From: Lamellibrachia satsuma
Lineage: Eukaryota > Annelida > Polychaeta > Sabellida > Siboglinidae
Direction: 5' to 3'
DNA length: 64,000 bases
NCBI GenBank assembly: GCA_033239005.1
Contig: BSQZ01000028.1
Location: forward strand, 979,501-1,043,500
The notes under the pieces are model-generated. The model saw nothing but the letters and a program-made list of their open reading frames with translations, was not told the origin of the DNA and made no database searches. Positions 1-11,499 of the stretch are shown here, piece by piece (the stretch's first letter is position 1; every line of letters starts with the position of its first letter). Both the position numbers and the translations under genes were made by a program.

Positions 1-12
1 CTATCTGCATAC

Positions 13-95
13 CTTGATGTCTTCGTGGATGACCTGGAGTTGCGCAGCGAGAGCCACAAAACTCTCCTGCAGTTTGTGCAGCAACAGGGCCAGCT
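13..95 (-). CDS. NUP58: NUP58 exon 11 (last exon in window)
   Basis: Acceptor GCTTCCAG, donor ATCAAG|GTATGC at positions 12-11. It encodes ELALLLHKLQESFVALAAQL and then QVIHEDIK, matching the family's FVALAAQLQ motif. It ends in phase 0; further exons lie left of the window. Confidence 0.94.
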
Positions 96-3000
96 CTGGA
101 AGCAACAACCAGACCGTCAGACGCCAGCCAAACAAACATTATCACCCCCATAAAACACCTGCGTAACACACTGTTACAAAGCAGGCATAAACACACCAGA
201 TATCAACAAGCCAGCAGAGGTCACACCAGCGAGTGTGACATAAACCCACTTAAGAACCATGACTCTGACAAATACAAACTGTTATAACATACGTGACAGT
301 TATAGTAGATGTTGCTATTTGACAGCAGTGAACATTTCTGTCAACAGGGGTCGTAGCAGGTCTAGGTCTAATCACTGGTACGTTTGGTAGACGATGCTCA
401 TTATAGCAACTCAGAGGTGATTAATCAGTTTATTTACTCAAAAACTATATCACCCATTATTGCATTGTTTTAACCAAACCAAATGGGTACCTCAAAACCT
501 TATTTTTATGCCAGTTTCAATGTTTTATCACGGAGATTAAGGAGACATGGAGAATGTAAGAAATAAAGATAAGTTACACACACAATGCCTCCAGTTGAAA
601 CTATGAACAAGATGCGAAACCGAATACAAGCCCCCATGGCCGCTAGTACAGTGACTAACAATAAAGTTCTCAGTCATGCAGTATATATCCCAATACACAT
701 AACATGATTTTTATTTTTTAACATACTATACATTTAGGCCATTTTTGCATTTTTAGAATATTACCCAGCATTACAGTTGAAGAACACCTAGTTACTGAGC
801 TAACATATTTTATTAAGTTTGTGGACTGTTCTTTCCTTCTGTTTTGATGTGGGCCTATCACCAAAATGAAAGTGATAGGCCCAACGCACCTTGGTCACAG
901 ATTTAGTCTCTATGAAGAAGTCAAAGGTTTTCCCTGTCAGTTCAATTGAAAAGCAGATTTTAATAAAACTTCCATAAAAAATCTCCAAATGTGTCTGCCA
1001 AAAAAACCCGGTTTAAAATGTGTATCAGGAATTCTTTCTATAGTGGGGTCTTGTAACACACAGTGTCACTTCTGACCTTGTGGTGTCACTACCGACCTTT
1101 TAGTGTCACTACTGACATTGTGGTGTCACTACCGACCTTGTGGTGTCACTACTGACCTTGTGGTGTCAACATGACGCTCTGGTGCATGGTGGCCAGGTGA
1201 CTCTCCATCTCCTCGATCTGTTGTCGACACAGCACCATCCGCATCTCAAACTCTGCCACGAGTTGTTGGAAGTACCTGTAGAAACACACACATGATTGCA
1301 ATGGTTTTCAGCCTGTCAAGTTTAGACAAGACATGGTCACACCAAACATTACGTAAACAATAGAACTTTGAACCATGAGAAAATGTGTAAGATTCACGAT
1401 TTAATACTTCCTTGATCACAATTTCAGAAAAAGTTTGCAATCTGTTGGGTGGAAATACTTAAATTCTGTGCATTTCAAGGTATTTTAGGAGTACTACACA
1501 GATATTTGTGGGATGAGACAAGAATAAAAGAATTTAAAAGAATTTCCTTTAAAACAAAGGACCCGTATGAACTGATATGAGTATGCAGACTGACTCGGTT
1601 GGGGCGGTGTTTTCATACTGTAGTCCTGGGGGCGTGTCCTTCGTCCTTTGGGCTATCTCTGCATGCTTCAGCTCCTACAACCAACACGCAGGAAGTGTAA
1701 AGAGAATCACACATTTCACACTGGAGTTTATTGGAGTGTGGTGTGGAATTGTGCGAGGACATACTGACTCTGAAGATCAGTTCCAGTCGTCCTATTTGGT
1801 GGTGATGACGATGATGTGAACAATTTCAAATTGATGAAATATTATAACTTTTGAACTGATAGGTTTGTATTATAAATGCCACAATTCCTTTCGTAATTAT
1901 TTTAGGGATATAGTGTTTGTTGTAAGATGCAGATATTTGATTTGTCTTGAATTTCTGTACTCAAATTTTACATGTTTACCCAACAGAAAGTTATTAAAAA
2001 CATGTTGAAGTGTGAAAGAATGTTTTGTTTGTGCAATTCTTGAAAAAAAAAATTTCATATCAACCATTCAAAATGTTTTTATTACTAACTTAAGTTGATT
2101 TAAATGACACATTCAGAAAGGGATGTATCTTAGCTTTCTTTTAGTATACGAGACATGTATAAACCATTTAATTTTGCTAGAACAATATAAATCTACGTAA
2201 CATAGGTGCAGAGTTTTGAAAATATGCCTTGCTTCCAAGATTGTGTCAGGAACACAGGCAACCAATCTTACTGACTGGATAGAACAATGGCTGACTGACA
2301 GAAGACAACGAGTTGTAGTAGATGGCGAAGTTTCAAATTGGAAATCGGTTTTGAGTGGGGTACCTCAAGGATCAGTATTAGGACCTATATTATTCTTAAT
2401 TTATATCAATGACTTGGACGACAGTATAACAAGTAACGTACTGAAATTTGCGGACGACACAAAACTGTTTAGAAAGGTTAATACTGATGGTGATAAACAA
2501 CATTTACAAAACGATCTAGACAGATTAGTGAAATGGTCTGAGAAATGGCAGATGCTGTTCAATTTTGGGAAATGTAAATGCCTACATACAGGACATGGGA
2601 ACTTGAATGTAAACTATAAAACGGGAGCTACTGTTCTTGGTACTACTGTAAAAGAAAAGGACTTAGGAGTTACAATAAGCGCTGATATGAAAGTTTCAGA
2701 GCAGTGTGGTATTGCAGCTTCAAAGGGTAATCAAATTCTTGGATTGATTAGAAGAAACATAACATACAAGGGAAAAAAGTTAATTATACCTCTTTATAAA
2801 GCAATAGTTAGACCTCATTTAGAATACTGTATACAAGCATGGAGACCATATCGTAAGAAGGATATAGATACGCTTGAACGCATACAAAGGAGAGCAACTA
2901 AAATGATTCCAGAACTTAGAGACCTTAGTTATGAAGAACGCCTGAAAGAATGTGGTTTAACAACTCTAGAGACAAGGAGGTTAAGAGGAGATCAGATTGA

Positions 3001-6000
3001 AGTTTTTAAGATATTGAATGGGTATGAAAATATTGATAGAAATATGTTTTTCTCACTCAAGAAGGATAGCAGAACTAGAGGACATGAGGTAAAATTAGTA
3101 AAGGATCAATGTAGATTGGACATCAGGAAGCACTCGTTCTCACAGAGGACAGTAAATGAATGGAACAAACTGTCTACAGATTGTGTAACTGCTAGCAGCG
3201 TGAATATGTTTAAAAACAAGGTTGACACATATATCAGGAGGGCGGGTTATAAGTAGGTGAACATTGTTGGACTCTCGATAAGCCAATGGCTTCCTTGTCC
3301 ACTTGCCATCTGGGCCTTTGGCTTGGATGGCAAATCTTGTTAAATCTTGTTAAATCTACTGACTGTTCAGGACAAAAACCACCACTGCTCTTCATATATC
3401 CTACCCCCTACCTGCGCAGACTCCAACTTGAGTTTGTCGATGGCTACGGCATTGCGTTGGAGGGCGCTGGAGACCAGGGCGAGAAGCTGCTTGAGCGACG
3501 CGACGTCCTCCGCCACCCGGAACATCGCCTTCGACGACATGCGTGCGATCTGCTCACGCACGCACTTCTGGTTCTTCACATATTTCCTGCCAAACACAAC
3601 ACACGTGTCACCATGGCAACATCTTGTTAGTAGGTGTGTAACAATACAGCAAATTGCCGATGTATCACGTTTCATAGAAGTTGATGTGACAATGTAATAC
3701 TATCGAATATAGTATCGAGTATCGATAGTAACTGAAACTATCGATAGTTATCGTTGATAGTACACTTAACTATTGAAAGTAAAAATAAGTCAGCAGGGCT
3801 ACTTTTGTAAATTGTCATAAAAATAAATGTTTTTTCAAAGTTATTTGGTAATTTTTATATATTTATCGACCTAACATCAATAACATTGGAGCAGCATCAT
3901 TCAGTCACCATTCTGAAACGACTGCTTCCTTTTGGTCAATTACAGCTTAGAACTGCTTTCCAGGCTATTTGTTATTCCACTATACTACCACAATAGTAAT
4001 AAAGAAATTCATAAGGTTGTTTCCTGCATCTACCTAAGTTTTTTCCTAGAATCCGTGCAAGTTTAAAACTTTTACGTGTACCCATAAAGTAAACATTATA
4101 ATATTTCAGATAAATTCGAAGTCACAATTTTGTAGCCTCAAGCATCAATTTAACTTAGATTTTTTTGTTTGGCTAGCAATCACCAATAACAAATCAACAT
4201 GCTTTTGTGGCGGCCAATAATGCAAAGGAAAGAGTAATTTGGTTTCTTCGGATCTTTGATATTTGTTACAGTTTTGATATTTTAAACTGTAACTGCACCA
4301 CATGTCCACATCCAAAAACGTAGTCTTCAGCAAGTAAAAACAACCAATTCCACACGATAGGATTTGAAAAAGGTATGTTTAACCATTTCAGTATGACAGG
4401 CCGGAATTGTGGCCTTGCGGTGTGTTTAAATCGCTTTTACTCTTAATTATCCACTACATGGAGCCACTTGTCATGGCGAATGAATTAGCTATTCAGTAGC
4501 AGCAATCGTTGCTTATCGCTCACTATAATTTTACGGAAATTGTTGTGGTTTTTAATGACAGATTATCAAAATCTGCTATGGCCGCAATGGCGATATTACT
4601 TCAACTGACAATTTACTGCTGTATGTTTTGGACAGATCATTTGAATTTTAGTGACGAATCTTTGTCGGATGTTGATGATCGAAACAACGAGGATGTTGGC
4701 GAACTTAGCAACCGAACCAGAGGCGAAACGGATACTGACAGCGGGAGTATTTTTGATGGCTACTCGGCCGTCAGTGATGATAAAAGTAACGGTTTAAACG
4801 CTGAGGATGAGCTGCGCACTGTGCTATCAATGCTGGATGATGCATATGGTTTGATTTTTATATGAAGGAAAAGGTGTCTGTGAATCCGTCAACATGCAAA
4901 GTTTGATTGGAATCAGTCCAGTAGTGATGAATGTGTTAGCAAATATATAAATAAACACTATTGTCATATATCTTTAAAATACAGATAAATAACTTGTTTT
5001 TTACTTTCTTATACTCCACAAAATGTACTTGATATTGTATTTTATATCATAGTGCACTCCTGTGGCATGATCAACACAAGTAGTTTACATTAAATATATA
5101 CACTGGTATACAAATGTGTTCAGCAGCTGCAAAAACGTTGAAATCGTGGTGGCCATCTTGGATTGCTGGTTACCATGACGACGAAATGTAAAATTATATG
5201 GCTCATTTTACTCGCTGATTATCGTACCTTCTGAATATATACATAATATTGTTATTCATAAAACGCATTTTGCTGAAATCTTGACTTTAAGTGATACAGT
5301 CGATTTTCATGCATATTCACTGGGAATTCAGTATTCAGTGGTTACAGCAGATCAGAGCTGTAGTACTGATATGGTTAACATTTTCAGGCATTGATTTTCA
5401 TGGGAAAATGGACTCCCATTCAGCTCATGTTTGGAAGTCTGCAGACAAATTTGGGAGCCATTGTTGTATCAACTTCTTGGCCCGTATTCTAAGATGGCAT
5501 CTATGTCAGGGCGCATACGCTGTGCTCCCGAGTATTTTTGAACAAACAAAAGCGAATATGACCATTGGATACAGTCAGGAGCCGATTGAAGAATGCAGCG
5601 TTGGCAGACCGTTGTCGGTGTTGAAACCGGCCAGCTTAACACTGGATTTATCTTCTAAAGTAGGGAGTTACACGGACTCCTACCTAAGGATACGGACTCT
5701 GGAGGAAGAAAGTAGGCGTCCCGGACTCACAGACTGTTTTAAATATCTTATTTTTATATGATTTACATTTTGCCTTACTGCTTCAGTTTTGTTATGCAGC
5801 TCTGAATAAATTCACAAAGCCAGACGTATACGACACACACAATGTTGTATAATGACAACAACAAACACAGGTTTGAAGATACAAGCTGAGTAGACAATGT
5901 CACTTACTTGAAGTTTTCTACAGTACTACAGATCTCATTGAGCACCGGCGTCTCCTTGACAGCCTTAGAGTCACTGCCAACAGACACAGACTTAGCAATA

Positions 6001-9000
6001 ACTTAATAATCTGCACAATGATTTCATCAAAACTAAATAACACATATACATAATCGAGTTAATATGTCGTAGTGGATATAATTTTTCACGATATTAGTCT
6101 GAAACGAAAGCAAAAATTTTATTAAATTATGGAAGGACCTTTAATAAAAGGTTGTTGCTTACACCAGAAGTGCATGGAGTGAGAGACAGGACTGAGAGGA
6201 CACTGCACAGTTTCAAGTAGAGCACGCACAACATACCCAGATTTGCTAGAGCCCGTCCCAGTTAATCCTGCCTCAGTCGTCTTAGGATCGGTGCCTCCGA
6301 GACCTCTCTTCTGTGTCACGGGGGTAGTCAACGGCTTGTTCAGCCCAAACGCTGGAGCTGTGGTTGCTGCTCCACCTGTTGTACAGAGTCGGGAGGGTTA
6401 CATTAAACCCTGGGTGAACACCCCAGGAAATTTGTATTTTAAATCATTAGCATGTGTTGCACACTTTTGTAATCGAAGGTGCACAAAGCCAAATAAGGTT
6501 TTGCATGTTGTTTTCAGCTTATTCTTCTCTATACACATGTTAAAAAACATCAAAATTATCAAAACCTTGAGTGTTTTGTTGCTAAAAAAACAAGTCCTTT
6601 TTTGAAGTTAAAAAAAATTATACCACAATGTTAAAAAAACATTGTGGTATACCCATGTTGTTTAATGTTTTCCACCAGATATGTAACATAATGTACAACG
6701 AAGATGTTTTTGCAAGAATTATAATGATATCTTCGTTCAATACAAAATGGCATCGATTCACAATTTGTTAATATTTGTTTCAAAATGGTGGACCTTTTGT
6801 TTGTTACCATGGAAATGAGGGTCGAACCAAAGTCTATATTTTTTACATATTAATAACGCATTCTCGTTTAAACACAAACAAAAGCACATTAGTTAGCTTG
6901 TCGCAACGTGTTCATTAAGCTAATTTGTGTAACCTATTATTATTAAGTTCACTCACCCAATGCAATATTTGGTTGGCCAAGTGAAAATGCAATTGCTGGC
7001 TTCGTTGCTGGTGTCTGGGAGGTGCTGCCACCAAGCAGAGACGACAGGGTTGAACCTGTTGAGCTAGCAGTGCCCCCTGGAGATTAAGCACAAACAATCC
7101 ATTAGTGGCAGCCAAGTTACAAAATACAAAGTCTGTAGTTGCAGTTCTGTGGTACAGGAGTAATGAGACTTTCAATGGTGAGAAACTCTTCAGCAGACAA
7201 TGCTTCAACAACACGGGTTGATTTCACAAATGAATACCTTACGAAAATGTATGTGTGTTTCATAAAGCACATAACTTGGAAGGAATATTCACATAATTTA
7301 CAATACGTGGTTTTGTAGACATTTACACACGAGGACCATCATATGAACGTGTGTTGCTTGCAAATATTGTATATGAAAGTTTCTTAAAAGGCCACATAAT
7401 CACAAAGAGGCTAGCACAAAATAATGTGGTTAAAATGAATTAAATACTCAAAAAGCAAACGTGGCAATAAATAAATTGTTAAAAGTCATCACAGAATGCA
7501 GTGATTAGAGCATTCTGTGATATCAGAATAATTTTCAAATTAACGGATTACCCACCCTTGTTGCAAAGGGTAACTTATCATTAACCTGTTGTTGCCACAA
7601 TAATGCTGTCGCATGTGACCAAATTGCAGTTTCATCGCCAAATGTAAATTGCACCATGGAGACGTCGCTCGAAACAGAATCAATCCTATTTTGAAGCGAT
7701 GTTGTTTGCTATATAAAATGGCCATGACCTTTTCTTGTGATGTAACAATCAGCTCACCATAGCGACTACATCGCTTCATGTAAATACAGTTTACCTGTTG
7801 TCTTTTGCAATCCAAATGTGACTCCAGTTGAGAGGACAGGAGTGGCTGTTGAGGTTACTTGGGTGAGGCCAAGACCTGTGGTTGCTGCTGCGCCGAAGCC
7901 TCCCAGCTGTGGTACTGCTGCTGCTGCTGGTGGTACGATGGTTCCAAAGCCACCCAGCTGCGGTGTCGCTGTGGCGTTCGCTACAAAACCACCCAGCTGC
8001 GGTGCTGGTGCGGTTCCAAAGCTTCCCATTTGTGGCGTGGCTGCTGCGCCAGTTCCAAAACCTCCTAGCTGTGGTGTGGCTGCGCCAAAGCCACCTAACT
8101 GTCCAGCTTGTGGAGTTGTACCAAAGGTAACATCTGTAGATAGTCACACAGTCTCATGAGAAACAAAGCAAGCAGAATGTTTAATTTCAAAAGTTCATGG
8201 TCCAAACAAAATGTGTTCACCCTGATTTTTTCCAGTAGTAAATGCTGGAATCTAGTGAATTGTGGACTGAACTGGAATATTGTTTTCATGGTATGGTCTA
8301 TAATCGGTGGTAAACAAACTAATTAAATTATTGCCCCTGCCAAAGAACATCAGCAATGACTATGGTTTGTTTAGGAATAGGAAACACTTTAAGGAATATG
8401 ATTGGATCGCTTCAAAATATAAATAAAACAGGGGTTAGGATACCGCTAGTACTATAGGTAGTCATTCCTGATCCAATGGAAATAATCATGCAGTCATAAC
8501 AATGGGTGATAGCATATCGACTTATCATATATGGGGCATTCCATATCAAATCAATCAAGAATTTACATGACCGTCTTCGATTTTGATGAAACTTGGCGTG
8601 TTCGCTTGTGTTCATGAGTCCATGTTACCAACCAAATTCCAGCTCAATCCGACTTTCCTTTCCAGAGATAGAGGTCATCAAAGTTTGACCCAACCTTGAC
8701 TACCTCACATCCTTCCAGGTGTTATAACTTCTCTCCTAGGTAACCTACAGATGTGATGTTGGTGTCATTTTAAAGCTCTGATAAAAGTATATCTGGATAG
8801 ATAATTAAACACCAAAAAAATTTTGGGGTTTAATATTTCACCTTAGCAAAAATCATGTTTCACCTTAGCAAAAATCATGTAACCTCAGATTTTGTTGATT
8901 TTTTTATATGTCTGTGAAAAACATAAAAATAAAGTTTTGCCTTTGACTTGACCTTGCAAAAGTCATGTAACCTCAGATTTTCAGGAATTTTTTTATATAT

Positions 9001-11021
9001 TCTAGCACATATACCTGGCAGTAATTGTTGACAATTTGAACATGCGCATTCCAATACTTTGACAGCAATTCCCTTTTCAGCGGCAGTGTTCGAGACCACA
9101 AATTGATAATTTTTCTGGATTATTAACAATTTATTATATCACCTTTTTAAACACATTCATTATGTGTGTAAAAAGGTGAGATAATAAATTCGAGTGACGT
9201 GAGATGATGGTGCATTTAAAATGCCATACATGATAAAACTTTAAGTGATTACTGCCAAATATGTATGCTTCAACAACAAAATCTGAGGTTACAAGATTTT
9301 TGCTAGGTCAGGTCAAAGACTAAAAAACACCATGTTTTTAACATTCTTGTTTGTGCTCTATTGTCTGCACAGATATACATTTATCAGAGCTTTAAAATGA
9401 CACCAAAATCACATCTGTAGGTTACCTAGGAGAGGAGTTATAGCACCTGGAAGGTCGTTAGGTAGTCAAGGTCGGGTCAAACTTTGATTACCTCTATCTC
9501 TGGAAAGGAAAGTCACATTGACCTGAAATTTGGGTGGGAACATTGACACATCTACATAAACTAACACACCAAATTTCATCAAAACTGAAGGTCATGTAAA
9601 TGCCCCACATGTTACAAACAGCTTTAGTGCCAACTACACATTGCGACCATGTATTTGTCCACTCTGTGGTCATTTCATGACACCAATCTGTGATCAGTGC
9701 TCAACAAGGTTTCCGAGACGTACTTTGTTGCTGTGTAGATAAAGTTGGTGTTCCTAGAGTAAGACTGGTTGTCGTGGTAACTGTTGCAGTGACGCCACCT
9801 GCTAACGGGAAGCCTGTCTGGACTGTGGCAGTGAGGCTTGTAACCGGGGCATTTGATGTTGGAGTACTGAACAAAAGTCCTGTGACAAAGCATCAAAAGA
9901 ATAAGTGGCAAAATCATGAACATAGTGCATCTGTTAAAGCAATATGAGAACAGCTAGCCAAAAATCTTTTAATAAACCAGAAGTATACAAAAATCTGCGT
10001 TGCAAACATCGTTTCCATTGATGTAACCATGGAACAGATCTTTCCTTAAATTAGTCAAATATTTTTGGACATTAAAGTTCCTTCCATAAATTTATTCGCT
10101 AGTCTCGCATCAAAACCATTTTACCAAAAATTCAAACATATCCAGTACGACATGCTAGCTTGTTTGTGTACATAGCAAAACACCACAAGATACAGCCAAA
10201 CTATGACAGGATGCCATCCTTCTCTATATGGTTGGAGTTGTGTCTTGCACAAGTGTATGTTCAATGTTTTCTCACCTGCTGGTCTGAAACAGAGAAGGCG
10301 ACAATGTAAGCTGTAAGGCAACCATCCAAGAAATACTGAAATAACACAACCAGAAGAAGACATGTTGGAAGTATATATGTGAGTGAGCAAAAAAATTAGG
10401 GGAGAGTGGACCCGAGTGGTAGAAGAGGAAACTTAAATTAAAGTGGAGGGACTATCATCATGCATTACGTGATGAGGTATATCTAGAAAAAGCTCTAATG
10501 CGGAGCAGAGACTGGAAGAAGAGTGAGAAAGATAACAAGTCATCAAAACAGTCAGATGCTAAAAGAAATCTGAGACTGTGATGTGATCGGATGGTTGGCA
10601 AAGGCCAAGTGCAAGGCCAAAGAACAACAAGGAAGAGAATATGCAACTTAGTCTGGGAGTAGTATACTGTTTTCACGATTAAGGTACGTGTAGGATTCCT
10701 CCATTGTAACTCTTAGTCAAGTGGGGAACATGACTGGATGCCTCCAAAAGTTACGGTACCCCACTGGCACTTGCCCCGGCCAGCATTTTTTTATGTCCTG
10801 CCTTGTTTTCAGTATGTTTACTCCAAACAGCCCCTTCTCAGGCTTCTGGCCTTTGTTCTAATATAGGAGTGTTAGGCCTGCCTAACTCTTTCTTTCTAAC
10901 ATAGAATAGTTAGTTCTTAATTAAAACCCCTTAGAATAAACAAGTACCTTGCTGTAGCCGGAGCGCCACTCTGCGCACCTGGCAACTGGCCGAAGCCACA
11001 GAAAGAAAACCCAGCACTCAT
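13..11021 (-). CDS. NUP58: NUP58 (nucleoporin p58/p45), 5' eleven coding exons, 3' end off window
   Basis: FG nucleoporin of the central-channel NUP62-NUP58-NUP54 complex of the nuclear pore. The FG part contributes to the permeability barrier and the coiled coil assembles the trimer. I reconstructed eleven minus-strand exons: 11021-10948, 10283-10276, 9879-9724, 8133-7795, 7076-6957, 6375-6237, 5973-5908, 3586-3412, 1674-1595, 1275-1157 and 95-13. All have AG acceptors and GT donors, and the phases join without a stop (1359 nt, 453 codons). The N-terminus starts MSAGFSF as in vertebrate NUP58. Exons 3-6 are Gly/Thr/Phe-rich with repeated PQLGGFG motifs. Exons 7-11 carry the very conserved coiled coil (RMSSKAM, NVDKLK-like NAVAIDKLKLESAQ, PPGLQYE, QQIEEMESHLAT). 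The C-terminal coiled coil and FG tail lie beyond position 1. Introns hold a LINE, a foldback element and other repeats. Identity is by family recall; no search was run. Confidence 0.95.
1057..1156 (-). repeat. 5 x 20-bp tandem array of the NUP58 exon 10 donor
   Basis: Starting at the first intron base, five 20-bp units of the form GTCRGTAGTGACACCACAAG follow in register. Each begins with a GTCAGT/GTCGGT-like donor, and most end with the exon's terminal CACAAG. The last unit is the most diverged. It is a junction-derived minisatellite. Confidence 0.9.
1157..1275 (-). CDS. NUP58: NUP58 exon 10
   Basis: Acceptor TTCTACAG, donor CACAAG|GTCAGT. It encodes YFQQLVAEFEMR...RQQIEEMESHLAT...MLTPQ, the coiled-coil heptads that pair with NUP62 and NUP54. 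The donor is the first of five tandem 20-bp copies (see the repeat at 1057-1156). Confidence 0.95.
1595..1674 (-). CDS. NUP58: NUP58 exon 9
   Basis: Acceptor TTGGTTGTAG, donor ACCGA|GTCAGT (an unusual +3 C). It encodes ELKHAEIAQRTKDTPPGLQY, matching the family's TPPGLQYE motif. The LINE RT at 2255-3360 sits in the intron upstream of it. Confidence 0.94.
2255..3360 (+). mobile_element. CR1-like LINE, 5'-truncated, RT C-terminal ORF intact to 3256
   Basis: Non-LTR reverse transcriptase fragment in NUP58 intron 8, antisense to the gene. The open frame runs to a stop at 3256 with SGVPQGSVLGP, the catalytic FADD (in KFADDTKLF), LGVTISADMKVSEQ, IVRPHLEYCIQAWRP and LERIQRRATKMIPEL, then the C-terminal RGDQIEVFKI region. 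The open frame upstream of about 2255 is not element-like, so the ORF start is not native. The 3' UTR (ACTCTCGATAAGCCAATGGC...) ends in short repeats of TCTTGTTAAA. The same 3' tail recurs at 22.1, 26.7, 29.9, 31.1 and 52.1 kb. Confidence 0.92.
3412..3586 (-). CDS. NUP58: NUP58 exon 8 (conserved coiled coil)
   Basis: Acceptor TTTGGCAG, donor GCGCAG|GTAGGG. It encodes KYVKNQK...REQIARMSSKAM, EDVASLKQLLALVSSALQRN and IDKLKLESAQ. This is the best-conserved block of NUP58 and the strongest evidence for the gene identity. The donor lies about 50 bp from the 3' end of an oppositely oriented LINE. Confidence 0.96.
3693..3775. repeat. ATCGATAGT-type short inverted repeats
   Basis: Dense direct and inverted copies of ATCGATAGT/ACTATCGATA in NUP58 intron 7. 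This resembles subterminal repeats of a hAT-like element, but no transposase or clear termini were seen. The rest of intron 7 (3780-5907) is AT-rich with no recognised element. Confidence 0.45.
4509..5761 (+). other. Two unrecognised plus-strand open frames in NUP58 intron 7
   Basis: The frame 4509-4865 contains an acidic Ser/Asp/Glu stretch (SDESLSDVDD, then DTDSGS...SAVSDD), reminiscent of the acidic N-termini of some transposases. The frame 5291-5761 is open for 156 codons without a recognised domain. Both end with a similar ATTTTTATATGA. I see no splice or catalytic evidence, so these may be remnants of a DNA transposon or chance frames. Confidence 0.25.
5908..5973 (-). CDS. NUP58: NUP58 exon 7 (start of coiled coil)
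   Basis: Acceptor GTTGGCAG, donor TTCAA|GTAAGT. It encodes DSKAVKETPVLNEICSTVEN, matching the DSKA...VEN segment just before the coiled coil. Phase 2 in, phase 2 out. Confidence 0.93.
6237..6375 (-). CDS. NUP58: NUP58 exon 6
   Basis: Acceptor TACAACAG, donor CTGG|GTATGT. It encodes TTAPAFGLNKPLTTP and then RGLGGTDPKTTE, the end of the FG region before the coiled coil. The LGG(I/T)D motif is conserved in vertebrate NUP58. Confidence 0.9.
6620..6650. repeat. Small perfect palindrome
   Basis: ATACCACAATGT at 6620-6631 and its exact reverse complement at 6639-6650, separated by 7 A-rich bases, in NUP58 intron 5. Confidence 0.7.
6957..7076 (-). CDS. NUP58: NUP58 exon 5
   Basis: Acceptor ATCTCCAG, donor TTGG|GTGAGT. 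It encodes GGTASSTGSTLSSLLGG and then AIAFSLGQPNIALG, similar to the Ser/Thr/Gly-rich FSLG segment of the family. Phase 1 in, phase 1 out. Confidence 0.88.
7795..8133 (-). CDS. NUP58: NUP58 exon 4 (PQLGGFG repeats)
   Basis: Acceptor TATCTACAG, donor CAACAG|GTAAAC. It carries about seven imperfect repeats of the type TPQLGGFG, followed by GLGLTQV and VTFGLQK. These FG/GLFG-like repeats bind transport receptors. Because the repeat is GC-rich, several antisense frames are also open across it; these are shadows. Confidence 0.92.
8531..9610. mobile_element. Foldback/MITE-like element with about 300-bp inverted arms
   Basis: Sequence 8531-8890 recurs as its reverse complement in 9270-9610. The arms share the blocks ...GATGAAACTTGG.., CTCTATCTCTGGAAAGGAAAGTC, AGGTAACCTACAGATGTGAT and TCATTTTAAAGCTCTGATAAA. 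Both outer ends read near TGGGGCATT. The centre has no transposase-like frame. It lies in NUP58 intron 3 and looks like a non-autonomous DNA transposon. Target-site duplication was not established. Confidence 0.7.
9724..9879 (-). CDS. NUP58: NUP58 exon 3 (Thr/Val/Gly-rich FG region)
   Basis: Acceptor GTCACAG, donor AAA|GTACGT. It encodes a low-complexity Thr/Ser/Ala stretch beginning GLLFSTPTSNAP and including TTTTSLTLGTPTLST, typical of the p58/p45 N-terminal region. It continues from the microexon and leaves phase 1 for exon 4. Confidence 0.88.
10276..10283 (-). CDS. NUP58: NUP58 exon 2, 8-nt microexon
   Basis: On the minus strand, a pyrimidine-rich tract ending TTTCAG is followed by ACCAGCAG and then the donor GTGAGA. 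Eight nucleotides convert exon 1 phase 2 to phase 1. That is exactly what is needed to read exon 3 in the Thr/Gly/Phe nucleoporin frame; the joined residues are R-P-A-G-L-L-F. Without it, exon 3 would be read in the wrong frame. No transcript evidence was available. Confidence 0.75.
10948..11021 (-). CDS. NUP58: NUP58 exon 1 (start codon exon)
   Basis: The ATG is at 11021-11019 on the minus strand and encodes MSAGFSFCGFGQLPG..., like the family N-terminus. The donor is GCAAG|GTACTT. It ends in phase 2 (74 nt), which does not fit the third exon directly and requires the microexon at 10283-10276. Confidence 0.9.
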
Positions 11022-11056
11022 GCCAACGATGTTTTTCTGTTCTAATTTAGCCGCTC

Positions 11057-11067
11057 AATATGGCGGC
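11057..11067 (+). promoter_or_regulatory. YY1-like site at the NUP58 start
   Basis: AATATGGCGGC lies about 36-46 bp upstream of the NUP58 ATG (gene on the minus strand). This is the YY1 core typical of housekeeping promoters and 5' UTRs. It is a motif match only. Confidence 0.45.
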
Positions 11068-11499
11068 GCCCACTAGACGGACTTTAAATATTAAAACTAC
11101 TGTAAATTGCAACGGATCGCTGTGCAAAATTTTTGATAGCTGGATAATAAACATGCAAGACTATATCACAGTACACGATGTCGTATAAATCAATAAGTAT
11201 TTAGAATTCACATAGTAATTAAGCGTAAACCGGCACATGCTAACAATTCAAAGCTTCAGTTGGAAAAATTTACACGATGGCACCAGAACGCACAGGCATC
11301 AAGTATGCACAGTCCATAGAATTATTATGGTCGAAGATCAAGGAGCTCGGAGTGCCAGAGTTACTCCTATTACTGATTACCTTGTTTATGAAGTAAATGG
11401 TTGATTATTTATCAACATTTATATGTGTAATCGCATTAAGTTTCAATATAAGTAATAATTAGATAGTGATATTTTAGAATAATAAAAATATATTGGAAA

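Noticed and set aside
1577..1819. 80-codon plus-strand frame
   Set aside because: Antisense of NUP58 exon 9 and its flanks; no domain.
3286..3697. Plus-strand frames of 114-116 codons
   Set aside because: Antisense of NUP58 exon 8, which has very strong family identity on the minus strand.
7818..8159. Plus-strand Pro/Ala-rich frame
   Set aside because: Antisense shadow of NUP58 exon 4; the minus frame gives FG repeats with matching splice phases.
9690..9947. 85-codon plus-strand frame
   Set aside because: Antisense of NUP58 exon 3.
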